Positions 38,235 through 47,556 are shown, counted from the stretch's first letter. The stretch is DNA of 64,000 bases from Aeromonas lusitana (GCF_002812985.1 NZ_PGCP01000038.1:37321-101320), one strand, 5' to 3'. The notes: generated by a model from the sequence alone, not told the origin. Program-made: numbers and translations.

Positions 38235-38891
38235 TTATGGCTGCTGACGGGTGCAGTGCAGGATGACATTGCGGTAGCCGGGCACGGCATGGGCCTCGGT
38301 GGGGCCGACCCACTCCCGGGCCAGTCGCAGCGCCTGCTCCTGCTCGAGGCGGGTGCGCGGCAGCAGGTTGATGATGAGGGTGCCTTGCAGGCAGTTGGCC
38401 AGCGCCTGATAGAGCCTGGCCTGGAACAGCAGCAGCGGATTGCCATCCTGGCTGAACAGGTCCAGCAGCACCAGATCGTAGTGTTCGCGACTCTCCAGCA
38501 GGAAGTGGAGTGCATCGGCGTGGTGCAACCGGGGGGCGCGTTGGCGCTCTGGCAGAAAGAACTGCTGGAACAGGGTGAGGATCTCGGCGTCCAGATCCAC
38601 GCAGTCGTGCTGGGCCTCGGGCCAGCGCATCGCCAGATGACGGGTGAGATCCCCGCCACCGAGGCCGAGCTCCAGGATCCGGCTTGCCTGTGCGGGCAGC
38701 CGCTCGGCTATGTGCTGCTGATGGGGCAGGCAGAGGCTGCCAGGCTCCGCCAGGCTCATGGCGGACTGCACCACACCGTCGATTTCCAGCCAGCGGTGCC
38801 GCTCATTTTCCAGGATGCTGAGGCGGCGCTCGGCTTTGACGCTGAGGTGTAATAAGTGATCGGCTTGGTACGCTTGCAGATTGAAGTCCAT
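38235..38891 (-). CDS. SAM-dependent methyltransferase / spermidine synthase-like protein
   Basis: A 218-residue Rossmann-fold protein of the spermidine synthase/methyltransferase type. Motif I ILELGLGGGDLTRHL (about 71-85), the acidic strand DCVDLDAEI (about 96-104) and YDLVLLDLFSQDG (about 139-151) resemble spermidine-synthase-like proteins without the polyamine-binding N-terminal domain. The substrate is unknown. The ATG at 38891 is favoured because upstream frame codons run into the fabY leader. It is inserted between dtd and fabY, on the opposite strand. Confidence 0.78.
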   Translation of the reverse strand: MDFNLQAYQADHLLHLSVKAERRLSILENERHRWLEIDGVVQSAMSLAEPGSLCLPHQQHIAERLPAQASRILELGLGGGDLTRHLAMRWPEAQHDCVDLDAEILTLFQQFFLPERQRAPRLHHADALHFLLESREHYDLVLLDLFSQDGNPLLLFQARLYQALANCLQGTLIINLLPRTRLEQEQALRLAREWVGPTEAHAVPGYRNVILHCTRQQP

Positions 38892-38924
38892 GAATTTGCA
38901 CGGCAAGATGGATTTCGACCAGTG

Positions 38925-39165
38925 TAACGCAAGGATGTATCTATGTACCGGGTGGTCACCCCCCAAACGGCAGCCGAGCTGGATGCTTACGACCAGTTGC
39001 GCTGGGAGGCATTGGTGCGCAAGCCCTTCAATCTGTCCGTCGGCGCTAACTCAAGGATCGCTTTATGTACCGGGTAGTCACCCCTCAAACGGCAGCCGAG
39101 CTGGATGCTTACTACAAGCTACGCTGGGAGCTGCTGCGCAAACCCTTCAATCTGCCCATCGGTTC
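38925..39165. repeat. Tandem duplication of the fabY 5' end
   Basis: Copy 1 (38925-39046) and copy 2 (39047-39165) share the ribosome-site region (TAACNCAAGGAT) and the first about 34 codons of fabY. Offset is 122 bp; copy 1 has one extra codon. The copies differ at scattered positions, so the duplication is not recent. Confidence 0.9.
38943..39077 (+). pseudogene. Truncated duplicate of the fabY N-terminus
   Basis: An open frame of 44 codons whose first 35 residues mirror the FabY N-terminus (MYRVVTPQTAAELDAY shared), then runs into the leader and start of the true gene and stops at TAG 39075. It has its own AAGGAT ribosome site. It could be a relic or a short leader peptide whose termination just after the fabY ATG (39065) couples the two. 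Function is not demonstrated. Confidence 0.75.
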
Positions 39166-39967
39166 CGAGCGGGACGAATACGACAGTGTCGCCACCCATC
39201 GGCTGATGCTGACCGAGGATGGCACCCCCATCGCCGTCGGCCGCCTGTTCATCGGCGGGGACGAGGCCCAGATCCGCTTCATGGCGCTGAGCCCGGAATA
39301 CCGGGGCCAGGGGCTGGGTGCCCGCATGGTGGAAGATCTCGAGCAACTGGCCCGAGACGAGAAGGTGAAACGGCTGGTGATGAACGCCCGCCAGGAGGCG
39401 GTGGAGTTCTATCGTCGCTGCGGTTTTCTCGAGGTGGGGGAAGGCCCTGTCTCCTTCGGCCGCATCGCCCACCGCCAGATGATCAAGTCCCTGAGCCCGC
39501 TACAAACCATCCAGTACCGCCCGGAGTGGTGTCAGGATCTCACCACCCGCTGGTCGAGGGGCATCCCCATCAGCGAGAAGATGGGCGTTCACATCACCCA
39601 TTACGACGGCCAGACCTTCCACCTCAAGGCGAACCTGGCGGCCAACCTCAACGTCCACGACACCATGTTCGCCGGCAGCATCTACAGCCAGTGCGTGCTG
39701 GCGGGCTGGGGCCTCATCTGGCTGCAATTGAAAGAGGCGGGGCTCGGTGGCGATACCGTGCTGGCGGAGGGGAACATCAAGTACTACAGACCCGTGAGCG
39801 CGGAGCCGGAGGCCAGGGTCGCCCGGGAAGGCATGCCCGCCGTGCTGGCGCCGCTCAAAAACGGCGAGTCGGCCAAGTTCAGCCTGCGGGTGCAGCTGTT
39901 CAGCGGCCGCAAGCTGGCGGTGGAATTTGTCGGCCAGTACGTGGTGCTGCCCATCAAGCGCGGCTAG
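39065..39967 (+). CDS. fabY: FabY (YiiD): GNAT acetyltransferase-thioesterase-like fusion
   Basis: A 300-residue two-domain protein. The GNAT domain occupies about 1-145, with the acetyl-CoA loop YRGQGLGARMVEDLE near 80. The C-terminal hot-dog domain (about 155-300, YiiD_C thioesterase-like) has HDTMFAGSIYSQCVLAGWGLIWL and YYRPVSAEPEA. This matches E. coli YiiD/FabY, which supports initiation of fatty acid synthesis when FabH is missing, reported to act through malonyl-ACP decarboxylation. The neighbour dtd supports orthology. The start is the ATG at 39065; a partial copy of this 5' end lies just upstream. Confidence 0.92.
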   Translation: MYRVVTPQTAAELDAYYKLRWELLRKPFNLPIGSERDEYDSVATHRLMLTEDGTPIAVGRLFIGGDEAQIRFMALSPEYRGQGLGARMVEDLEQLARDEKVKRLVMNARQEAVEFYRRCGFLEVGEGPVSFGRIAHRQMIKSLSPLQTIQYRPEWCQDLTTRWSRGIPISEKMGVHITHYDGQTFHLKANLAANLNVHDTMFAGSIYSQCVLAGWGLIWLQLKEAGLGGDTVLAEGNIKYYRPVSAEPEARVAREGMPAVLAPLKNGESAKFSLRVQLFSGRKLAVEFVGQYVVLPIKRG

Positions 39968-39998
39968 TCGCCTCTCCCGCACCGGGATGATCCATAGC

Positions 39999-40025
39999 AA
40001 CAAGGCCTCGTAATGAGGCCTTGTT
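39999..40025. terminator. Bidirectional terminator between fabY and the AsmA gene
   Basis: AACAAGGCCTC-GTAAT-GAGGCCTTGTT, an 11-bp stem between convergent genes. Confidence 0.85.
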
Positions 40026-40027
40026 CG

Positions 40028-42130
40028 TTATTGCGTTGCCGCCTGTGTTGCCTGCTTGGGTTGCGGCGGGCGCCAGAGCGGGCTGCTGCTGCCCTGGGCC
40101 GGGTAGCGCACCCCGGGATCCCAGTCGCACTCGCTCTGCCCGGTGGGGAAGCTCCAGGCCAGGGTCGGGGCATCGAGGGGACCGCGCCACTGGGCCAGCA
40201 GCTCGGCGCAGCGCTTCCCGTTCAATACGCCGAGATCCAGCTGCCATTGACCCTTGGCCAGATCCACCCCCCCTTGCAGGGCGAGCAGGTGGGTGATGGT
40301 GGAGGCGCCGGCCTGCTCTATCTGAAGTTGACCCTGCTCTGCCTTGGCCTGCAGCTTGACGCGGTAGAAGGGGGTGTCCCCTTTTTGTAGCGTCTGCCAC
40401 AGGGCCTCCGGTGTCAGGCTGGGGGGCTGGGTGCCCTTGAACCACTCATCCAGCAGGGCGTCTATGCCGACCTTGTCCCAGAAGGGATCCTTGGCGTCCA
40501 GGCTGATGTTGCCCTGCAGGGTGCCGAGCCAGCTGTCAGGGGTCTCGCCCGGCGCGGCGGTCGGGACTGTTTGCGTATCCGCCTGCAGATCTGCGCTGAT
40601 ATCCAGCTTGCCCGCCAGGGAAACCGGGGACGGGGAGTGGGGGTGCAGCAGCTTGTTCCACTGCTCCAAATCCAGCTGCTTGCCCTGCAGCTGCAGGCGG
40701 CTGAGCTGGCCCGGCGCCTTGCCCCACTGGCCGCTCAGGCTGAGGGAGCCCTGGTCCGGCAGCGAGCTGGTCAGCTTGTTGAGCTGCCAGGAGCTGGGGG
40801 TCAGTTCGCCGTCCAACTCGCCGTTGCGGGCACTCAAGCCATCCCACACCAGTTCGAACCACTGGCTCTCCACCCTGGCCCGGCCGAGCAGGGGGCCAGG
40901 CTGATTGCCGCGCAGGCTGAGATCGGTCAGGTAGAACTGCCAGCCGGTCAGGGACAACGGTAGGGCATCGTCGAAGGAGAGCACCTTCAGCCTGTCGAAC
41001 GTCAGCTTGCGCACGTCGATCTGCTGGGGGCGCCAACCCTGCCAGTCCTGCCACCAACCGTCCGGCAGGCTGATGTCCATGCCGCTCAGGCTCATCTCCT
41101 TGAGGGTCAGCTTCTGCAGACTCGGGTCTAGCGCCAGCTCCAGGTTGAACTCCCCCTCATAGGCCTTGCCCTGCAGTTCGGCGTCGAACTGCTCAGGCGA
41201 GAAACTGAGCCGCCCCTTGATCGCCTCTAATTGGAACAGGCCGCGACCCAGGTCGGCCAGGGTGCCGCTGAGGTAGCCGCTTGGCCGCTTGCCGGCCTGC
41301 CAGTCGAAGCCGGTCAGCTGGCCGCTGAAGTTGTTGAGGGCGATCTCCTGCTCGATGGCATTGACGCTGGTCTGCTCGAACTGACCTCGATCCAGGCTTA
41401 TCTTGCGCAGGGGAAACTCCCCCGGCGGGATGTCGCCAAGTTCGACCCGCATGGCGCGGGCCTTCAACCCGTGCAGTTGCAGGCTGCGCTCGGGCCAATC
41501 CAGCACCATGCCGGTCTCCAGCAGACCGTCGAACAGGTTGGCGCTGAGCTTGTCGGTGCTGAGCACCTGGCCCTCCAGCCTGCCCGTCAGGCTGAGGCGG
41601 GCCAGGGTGAGCTGGGGGATCTCCAGCTGATTGATGCCCAAGGTGAGATTGGCCTGGGGCTGGCGCTTGGGATCGATCAGTTCCCAGTCGCTCAGGGTGG
41701 CGCTCAGGCCGCGCAGGGTCAGCTCCTGGCTCAGCAGGCTGAGGTTGTCTATGGTGCTGTCGCTGATGGTGAGGGAGCGTACCGGCAGGGTCGGCAGCTG
41801 GTTGGGGAGCGGCAGCTTGATGATGGGGCGGATGAGATCGAGGTGGGCGATGCGCACGTCCCGGTTCAGCCAGTCGATCTTGTCGATCTCCAGGTAGATC
41901 TTGTCCAGCTGCACCGCATCCCCGTAGTGCACCTGCTCCGCCAGCAGGGTGTAGGGGTGAAGCGGGTTGAACACCAGCCGGCCTATGCTGACCTGCACCC
42001 CGGTCTGCTGGCTCAGCCAGTTGGCGATGGGGCCTCGGGCCCGTTCGGCGTCAAACAGGCCGAGCCCCACCCAGACGAACAGCAACAGGAAGGCAAAGAG
42101 ATAGAGCAGGGCGCGTAGCCAGGAATTCAT
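40028..42130 (-). CDS. AsmA family outer-membrane assembly/lipid transport protein
   Basis: A 700-residue protein with one N-terminal membrane anchor (about 5-24, ALLYLFAFLLLFVWVGLGL) followed by a long periplasmic region of beta repeats. The AsmA N-terminal signature VQVSIGRLVFNPLHPYTLLAEQVHYGD is visible, and repeated short beta-strand blocks (LTLKEMSLSG, LQLHGLKARAM) fit the bridge-like taco fold proposed for AsmA/YhdP/TamB lipid-transfer proteins. E. coli AsmA has 617 residues. Which AsmA paralogue it is cannot be settled by eye. It is transcribed after recG on the same strand, 250 bp away across the recG repeats. Confidence 0.85.
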   Translation of the reverse strand: MNSWLRALLYLFAFLLLFVWVGLGLFDAERARGPIANWLSQQTGVQVSIGRLVFNPLHPYTLLAEQVHYGDAVQLDKIYLEIDKIDWLNRDVRIAHLDLIRPIIKLPLPNQLPTLPVRSLTISDSTIDNLSLLSQELTLRGLSATLSDWELIDPKRQPQANLTLGINQLEIPQLTLARLSLTGRLEGQVLSTDKLSANLFDGLLETGMVLDWPERSLQLHGLKARAMRVELGDIPPGEFPLRKISLDRGQFEQTSVNAIEQEIALNNFSGQLTGFDWQAGKRPSGYLSGTLADLGRGLFQLEAIKGRLSFSPEQFDAELQGKAYEGEFNLELALDPSLQKLTLKEMSLSGMDISLPDGWWQDWQGWRPQQIDVRKLTFDRLKVLSFDDALPLSLTGWQFYLTDLSLRGNQPGPLLGRARVESQWFELVWDGLSARNGELDGELTPSSWQLNKLTSSLPDQGSLSLSGQWGKAPGQLSRLQLQGKQLDLEQWNKLLHPHSPSPVSLAGKLDISADLQADTQTVPTAAPGETPDSWLGTLQGNISLDAKDPFWDKVGIDALLDEWFKGTQPPSLTPEALWQTLQKGDTPFYRVKLQAKAEQGQLQIEQAGASTITHLLALQGGVDLAKGQWQLDLGVLNGKRCAELLAQWRGPLDAPTLAWSFPTGQSECDWDPGVRYPAQGSSSPLWRPPQPKQATQAATQ

Positions 42131-42158
42131 CGGTGCTTTTCTCCTCGTCGAGACCTTG

Positions 42159-42480
42159 TCAGGGCTTGGAACAGTGATTCAGCAGGCTGAGCCTGCGGCG
42201 GATCAGGGGGTCGACATGGCTCGGGTGCCGATCCATTAAGAAATTTGACCATCTTCTGCCTATCCCCGGATCAGGCATTGGAATAGTGATCTCGCAGGCC
42301 GAGCCAGCGGTGGATCAGGGGGTCGACATGGCTTGGATGCCGGTCCATCAGATAATCTGCCCATCTTCTGCCTATCCCCGGATCAGGCATTGGAATAGTG
42401 ATCCCGCAGGCCGAGCCAGCGACGGATCAGGGGGTCGACATGGCTTGGGTGCCTGTCCATCAAGAAGCGCGCCATCTTCT
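42159..42480. repeat. 112-bp tandem repeat of the recG 3' end, three copies
   Basis: Copies start at 42159, 42271 and 42383, each beginning TCAGG, the complement of the stop codon region. Copy 3 is the real recG C-terminus, including its stop. Copy 2 still encodes an intact tail in the same frame (DRHPSHVDPLIHRWLGLRDH plus stop), while copy 1 has a one-base frameshift and many substitutions. Divergence increases with distance from recG. Confidence 0.92.
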
Positions 42481-44455
42481 GTACCTGGGGGATGAGCGGC
42501 TGATCCCGCACCAGATCGGCGATCTTGAGATCCGCGAGCCCGGTCTGGCGGGTGCCGAGCAGTTCCCCCGGGCCCCGCAGCTCCAGATCCCGCTGGGCGA
42601 TGAGGAAGCCGTCATTGGTCTCGCGCAGCACCCCGAGCCGGCTTTGGGCCGTCTTGGAGAGCGGCGCGTGGTAGAGCAGCACACAGTGGGAGGCGACGGA
42701 TCCCCGTCCGACCCGGCCGCGCAGCTGGTGCAACTGGGCCAGCCCGAGCCGCTCCGGGTTCTCGATGATCATCAGGCTGGCGTTCGGCACGTCCACCCCC
42801 ACCTCGATGACGGTGGTGGCGACCAGCAGTTGCAAGATGCCGGCCTTGAACTCCTCCATTACCCTCTGCTTCTCGATTGGGCGCATGCGACCGTGCACCA
42901 GGCCTATGTGCAGGCCGGGCAGCAGGGCTTGCAGCTCGGTGGCGGTATCCTCGGCGGCCTGGCACTCCAGCACCTCGGACTCCTCAATGAGGGTGCAGAC
43001 CCAGTAGGCCTGCTTGCCCTCCTGGCAGGCCAGCTTGACCCGCTCGACCACGTCCTTGCGGCGGCTGTCCGGCAGGGCGACCGTGGTGATGGGGGTACGA
43101 CCCGGCGGCAGCTCGTCGATGACGGAAGTGTCGAGATCCGCGTAGGCGGTCATGGCCAGGGTGCGGGGTATGGGGGTGGCGGTCATGATCAGCTGATGGG
43201 GGTGAACCCCTTCCCGCTCCCCCTTCTCACGCAGGGCGAGGCGCTGGTGCACCCCGAACCTGTGCTGTTCGTCGATGATGACCAGGGCGAGGCGCTGGAA
43301 CACCACCTGCTCCTGGAAGATGGCGTGGGTACCCACCACCATCTTGACGCTGCCATCGGCGATGGCGGCCAGCGCCTCTTCTCGCGCCTTGCCTTTCTGC
43401 TTGCCCGCCAGCCAGCCGACCTGGATGCCAAGCGGCTTCAGCCAATGGGCGAAGTTGATGGCATGCTGCTCGGCCAGCAGCTCGGTTGGCGCCATCAGCC
43501 CCACCTGGCAGCCGTTGCCGATGGCCTGCAGCGCCGCGAGCGCCGCTACCAGCGTCTTGCCGGAGCCCACGTCCCCCTGCACCAGCCGCATCATGGGGTA
43601 GCTGCGTTGCAGATCCTGGCTTATCTCCGCCACTACCCGGTTCTGGGCGCCGGTCGGCTTGAACGGCAGGGCGCCGAGCAGTTGCTTGACCAGAGTCGGC
43701 GCCGGTTTGAGGGTGCGGGCGAGCTGGGTCTGGGCCTGGGCGCGGACTTTCAGCACCGACAGGTTGTGAGCCAGCAGCTCTTCGAGCACCAGACGTTGCT
43801 GGGCAGGATGCTGGCCGCTCTCGAGCAGCGCCAGCGCCACCGAGGGAGGCGGGCGATGCAGCAGGCGCAGGGCGGCGGCGAGTTCGATCTGATGCGGGTA
43901 GAGGCCGGCGGGCAGCAGTTCTTCCACCCCGTACAGGTCGAGTTGGGCCAGGGCCTGATCGGTGAGGCTGCGCAGGGTCAGCTGGCGCAAGCCCTCTGTG
44001 GTGGGGTAGACGGGGGTGAGGGCCTCTTCGGTCTGGCCGGCCTGATCTTCGCCGAGCAGCTTGTACTCGGGGTGGGCCATCTCCAGTCCGTATTTACCGG
44101 GGCGCACCTCACCGAAGCAGCGGATCAAGCGGCCGGTGGCCAGGCTGTTCTTCTGGGCGGCGGTGAAATTGAAGAAACGCAGAGTCAGGCTGCCGGTACC
44201 ATCGCTGATGCGGCATACCAGCATGCGGCGGCGCCCCATGACCAGCTGGGTATCCTGGATCTCCCCCTCGACCGCGCCGTGCAGACCCGGCGGCAGATCG
44301 CCGATGGGCCATACCTGGGTGCGGTCCTCGTAACGCAGCGGGAGGTGGAACAGCAGGTCCTGCACAGTGGCGAGTCCCAGCCGTTCGAGTTTCTCCAGCA
44401 TCTTGCTGCCGACGCCCTTGAGGCTGTCGAGGGAGATTTTATCCAATTTCATCAA
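42383..44455 (-). CDS. recG: ATP-dependent DNA helicase RecG
   Basis: A 690-residue (E. coli 693) branch-migration helicase that remodels stalled forks. The N-terminal wedge/OB domain (about 50-150) is followed by helicase domain 1 with Walker A GDVGSGKTLVA (about 298-308) and DEQH box (IIDEQHRFG), and domain 2 with VATTVIEVGVDVPNA and QLRGRVGRG. The C-terminus (about the last 33 residues) is present in two extra downstream copies. The start ATG at 44455 (MMKLDKISL) could be one codon later. Confidence 0.97.
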   Translation of the reverse strand: MMKLDKISLDSLKGVGSKMLEKLERLGLATVQDLLFHLPLRYEDRTQVWPIGDLPPGLHGAVEGEIQDTQLVMGRRRMLVCRISDGTGSLTLRFFNFTAAQKNSLATGRLIRCFGEVRPGKYGLEMAHPEYKLLGEDQAGQTEEALTPVYPTTEGLRQLTLRSLTDQALAQLDLYGVEELLPAGLYPHQIELAAALRLLHRPPPSVALALLESGQHPAQQRLVLEELLAHNLSVLKVRAQAQTQLARTLKPAPTLVKQLLGALPFKPTGAQNRVVAEISQDLQRSYPMMRLVQGDVGSGKTLVAALAALQAIGNGCQVGLMAPTELLAEQHAINFAHWLKPLGIQVGWLAGKQKGKAREEALAAIADGSVKMVVGTHAIFQEQVVFQRLALVIIDEQHRFGVHQRLALREKGEREGVHPHQLIMTATPIPRTLAMTAYADLDTSVIDELPPGRTPITTVALPDSRRKDVVERVKLACQEGKQAYWVCTLIEESEVLECQAAEDTATELQALLPGLHIGLVHGRMRPIEKQRVMEEFKAGILQLLVATTVIEVGVDVPNASLMIIENPERLGLAQLHQLRGRVGRGSVASHCVLLYHAPLSKTAQSRLGVLRETNDGFLIAQRDLELRGPGELLGTRQTGLADLKIADLVRDQPLIPQVQKMARFLMDRHPSHVDPLIRRWLGLRDHYSNA

Positions 44456-44496
44456 TTAGATGCCCGAAAATACTGTAAATATGTCCAGATAATAAC

Positions 44497-44524
44497 AAAG
44501 GCCTCCCGAAAACGGGAGGCCTTT
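44497..44524 (-). terminator. Terminator of pssA
   Basis: AAAGGCCTCCCG-AAAA-CGGGAGGCCTTT, a 12-bp perfect stem between pssA and recG. Confidence 0.88.
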
Positions 44525-44556
44525 GATTTAGGCAGAAAACAAGCGTCTTGCTGGTA

Positions 44557-45906
44557 CTAGATGATGCGCTTAAGCAGCAAGTGCGCCTTGACCCTGTGGA
44601 TGCGGGCCAGCAGCTTGCGAACCTGCTCAGGGTAATCCTTGATCTGCTCTATCTGATCGAAGTGGCTGATGCGACGGGTGTGGGCCAGTATGTTGGCCCG
44701 CTCCTCGGCAAACCGCTCGCGCAGGTGATGATGCAGATCGTGCACCAGCAGGCCGTTCTCCAGATCCAGCGCCCAGGCGCGGGGATTGAGGTTGTTGCCG
44801 GTGAGCAGGGCCCACTCCTCGTCCACGAAGATCCCCTTGAGGTGATAGGAGTTCTTCTCGCAGCACCAGAGCATCAGGTTGAGACGACCGCTGTCGATGT
44901 GACGCTGGTTGCGCTCGGCGAACTTGCGCAGGTTGGTCTCGTACAGATAAGGCAGGCCGCCTATGGTGGAGAACTTCTCCTCCGGCGGGATGAAGAAGTC
45001 GTTGGCGGTCTTGTCGCCCACCACTATGGTCACCTTGCAGCCGCGCTTGAGCAGCGCCTCCACGTCCTTGTTCAACTCCTTTGGCGGGTTGAAGTAGGGG
45101 GTGCAGATGAAGATCTCGCGATCGGTGGCGCGCACCAGGTTGCGGATCATGCGGTTGAGCTGATTGCCGCGCTTGCCCAGCCCCGCCATGGGGGTGATGG
45201 CGATCTCCTGGCTGTTGGGCAGAATAGTCTCGAAACGGTACTGGCTCAGGCGCAGGCTCTGCTTGAAACGGCGGATCTGCCCCTTCAGCTGCTTGGCACC
45301 GGGGATCTGGGTGCGATCCAGTCGCTGGACAGCATCACTGCGCAGGAAAACATCGTCTACGTAGTTGACCATGCTGCGGGTCAGGGCCTGGCTGCGGATC
45401 TGGTGATAGCGATCGAAGCGGTAGCGCTCCTGCTGGTGCAGGTAGATGTCGTTCAGGCTGGCACCCGAGTAGAGCAGGATGTCGTCGAAGATGAAGCCCT
45501 TGAGGTGCAACACACCGAGCAGCTCACGCCCCTTCACCGGCACGCCGTAGATCTCGATCGGGTGCTCGTGACGGGCCGCCATCTCCTGATACATCAGGTG
45601 GTTGCCACCCTGCTTGCCCTTGCCGATGAGGCCGCGCTGGGCGCGGTGGAAGTCGACGAACACCTTGATGTCGAGGGCCGGGTTGCGCTGCTTGGCGGCA
45701 TAGAGGGCAGACAGGATCTCCCGTCCCGCCTCGTCATCTTGCAGATAGAGGGCGATCAGATAGATGCGTTGGGTCGCGCCGGCGATGAGCGAGAGAATGC
45801 GGCTCTTGAAGTCTTTGGCGCTGTTGAGTACCTGAAACTGATCTGCGGCGACCGCGATCTGGGGTAAACGAGTCAGCGACTGTCGATAATGTGCCGATGA
45901 ATGCAT
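44557..45906 (-). CDS. pssA: CDP-diacylglycerol-serine O-phosphatidyltransferase PssA
   Basis: A 449-residue (E. coli 451) phospholipase-D-superfamily enzyme that makes phosphatidylserine, precursor of phosphatidylethanolamine. Two HKD-type motifs are visible: HLKGFIFDD with YSGASLND after it, and HLKGIFVDE with TGNNLNPRAW. Unlike the Gram-positive form it has no membrane helices and is peripheral. The ATG at 45906 (MHSSAHY) is preferred to the upstream one (45924) because AGG lies 7 bp before it and the family starts here. Confidence 0.95.
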   Translation of the reverse strand: MHSSAHYRQSLTRLPQIAVAADQFQVLNSAKDFKSRILSLIAGATQRIYLIALYLQDDEAGREILSALYAAKQRNPALDIKVFVDFHRAQRGLIGKGKQGGNHLMYQEMAARHEHPIEIYGVPVKGRELLGVLHLKGFIFDDILLYSGASLNDIYLHQQERYRFDRYHQIRSQALTRSMVNYVDDVFLRSDAVQRLDRTQIPGAKQLKGQIRRFKQSLRLSQYRFETILPNSQEIAITPMAGLGKRGNQLNRMIRNLVRATDREIFICTPYFNPPKELNKDVEALLKRGCKVTIVVGDKTANDFFIPPEEKFSTIGGLPYLYETNLRKFAERNQRHIDSGRLNLMLWCCEKNSYHLKGIFVDEEWALLTGNNLNPRAWALDLENGLLVHDLHHHLRERFAEERANILAHTRRISHFDQIEQIKDYPEQVRKLLARIHRVKAHLLLKRII

Positions 45907-46012
45907 AGAGAAACCTGAAATCACGGGGTTAAGCGTTCCACTCGGGGCAATGAATAGGCGATTCTAGCAATCTCACCCTCTCAGCCAAAGTAAAAGAATC
46001 ATCAAGAAGCGG

Positions 46013-46040
46013 AAAAAGGCCTCACATTGGAGGCCTTTTT
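46013..46040 (-). terminator. Terminator of gntT
   Basis: A5-GGCCTC-ACATTG-GAGGCC-T5, symmetric, 15 bp beyond the permease stop. Confidence 0.9.
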
Positions 46041-46055
46041 CGATGGTGCGCTTCC

Positions 46056-47396
46056 TTACAGGAAACTGTAGATGATCATCGCCACCACCCCACCCGTGGT
46101 GCCTATGATGGTTTCCATCACGGTCCAGGTCTGCAGTGTCTGCTTCTCGGAGAGGCCGAGGTAGCGGTTGGCCAGCCAGAAACCTGAGTCGTTGACGTGG
46201 GACAAGACGATGGCACCGCCGCCGATGGCGATGGTGACGGCGGCCAGCTGGGCACCGTTGAGACCGAGCGGCTCCAGCATGGGCAGCACCAGGCCGCAGG
46301 CGGTCAGCATGGCGACGGTGGCAGAGCCCTGAATGACCCGCACCGCGGCGGCCAGGATGAAGGCCAGGGCGACTATGGGCAGGCCGGAGTCGGCCAGCAT
46401 GTTGCCGAGGGCGGCGCCGACACCGGAATCCACCAGTACCTGCTTGAACACGCCACCGGCACCGGTTACCAGGATGATGACGCCGGCGGGCTGGATGGCG
46501 CTGTTGCAGACGTTCATCACCTGGTCACGGGACATGCCGCGACGGATCCCCAGCAGGTAGAAGGCGGCCAGGCAGGCGACCATGATGGCGGTGAAGGGGT
46601 GACCGATGAACTCCAGCCAGTTGTGCAGGGTGGAGCCGACCTCGACGAAACGACCGACTATGGTCTTGAGGCCGATCAGCAGCAGTGGCAGGCCGATGAG
46701 GCCCATGGCCAGCCCGAAGGAGGGCAGGGTCTTGCTGTCGTCATGGACGCTGTTTTGGGCATCGGCAGGGAGCGGTACATCCACTACCTTGCTGATCAGC
46801 TCGCCAAACAGCGGGCCCGCCAGGATCATGGCCGGGATGGCGGCGACCAGGCCGAACAGTATCATGTAGCCAAAATCGGCGCCGAGCTGGGAAGCCACCA
46901 GAATGGGACCCGGAGCGGGAATCAGGAAGGCCTGGCAGGTGGCGATGCCCGCCAGCAGGGCGATACCGATTTTCACCACGCTGCCGCCACCACGACGGAC
47001 GATGGCGAAGGCGACCCCGATCAGCAGCACCACGGCCACGTCGAAGAACAGGGGCAGGGCACAGACAAAGCCGGTGAGGGTCATGGCCCAGTTGGCGCGC
47101 TTGACGCCGAAGGTGCCGAGCAGGGTGTGAGCCACCCGGTCGAGGGCGCCGGTGACTTCCATCACCTTGCCGAACATGGCGCCGAGCGCCACCACCACGG
47201 CCACGAAACCGAGAGTGCCCCCCATCCCTTTCTGGATGGTGGTGGCGATATCGGCCGGGTTCATGCCGGCGGCGAGGCCGGCGACCATGGAGACCAGTAT
47301 GAGGGCGACGACGGCGTGCAGGCGGGCCTTCATCACCAGAAAGAGCAGCAGCACTATGGAGCCGGCGGCCGTCATGATCAGGGAGAGGTCTGACAT
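46056..47396 (-). CDS. gntT: Gluconate permease (GntP family)
   Basis: A 446-residue proton-coupled gluconate importer of the GntP family with about 12-14 hydrophobic segments. Signatures: GMGGTLGFVAVVVALGAMFGK (about 57-77), FLIPAPGPILVASQLGAD, and the C-terminal SHVNDSGFWLANRYLGL. E. coli GntT has 438 residues; GntU and IdnT are related, so the exact paralogue is inferred from its position divergent from gntK with GntR operators in between. The ATG at 47396 with AAGGA 10 bp upstream gives the usual N-terminus. Confidence 0.92.
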   Translation of the reverse strand: MSDLSLIMTAAGSIVLLLFLVMKARLHAVVALILVSMVAGLAAGMNPADIATTIQKGMGGTLGFVAVVVALGAMFGKVMEVTGALDRVAHTLLGTFGVKRANWAMTLTGFVCALPLFFDVAVVLLIGVAFAIVRRGGGSVVKIGIALLAGIATCQAFLIPAPGPILVASQLGADFGYMILFGLVAAIPAMILAGPLFGELISKVVDVPLPADAQNSVHDDSKTLPSFGLAMGLIGLPLLLIGLKTIVGRFVEVGSTLHNWLEFIGHPFTAIMVACLAAFYLLGIRRGMSRDQVMNVCNSAIQPAGVIILVTGAGGVFKQVLVDSGVGAALGNMLADSGLPIVALAFILAAAVRVIQGSATVAMLTACGLVLPMLEPLGLNGAQLAAVTIAIGGGAIVLSHVNDSGFWLANRYLGLSEKQTLQTWTVMETIIGTTGGVVAMIIYSFL

Positions 47397-47531
47397 TGTT
47401 ATGCGTTCCTTATTCCAAGTTCGGTAGCGATAGTTTTCCGCCCAGGCAGAAAGCCATATCCACATGATTTAATTATATTTATTAATCGCTTCTCGATTCA
47501 TTCTGAGGAATGACCGGGACTGTGCTCAGTC

Positions 47532-47547
47532 TGTGGCAGACTTCACA
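47532..47547. promoter_or_regulatory. CRP-like site in the gntT/gntK intergenic region
   Basis: TGTGG-CAGACT-TCACA differs at one base from the CRP core TGTGA-N6-TCACA. It lies beside the GntR operators between divergent gntT and gntK, as expected for catabolite-controlled gluconate genes. Confidence 0.6.
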
Positions 47548-47556
47548 TTTCTCGTT

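Noticed and set aside
42159..42480. Considered as a CRISPR array
   Set aside because: Units are contiguous 112-bp copies of a gene end with no spacers.
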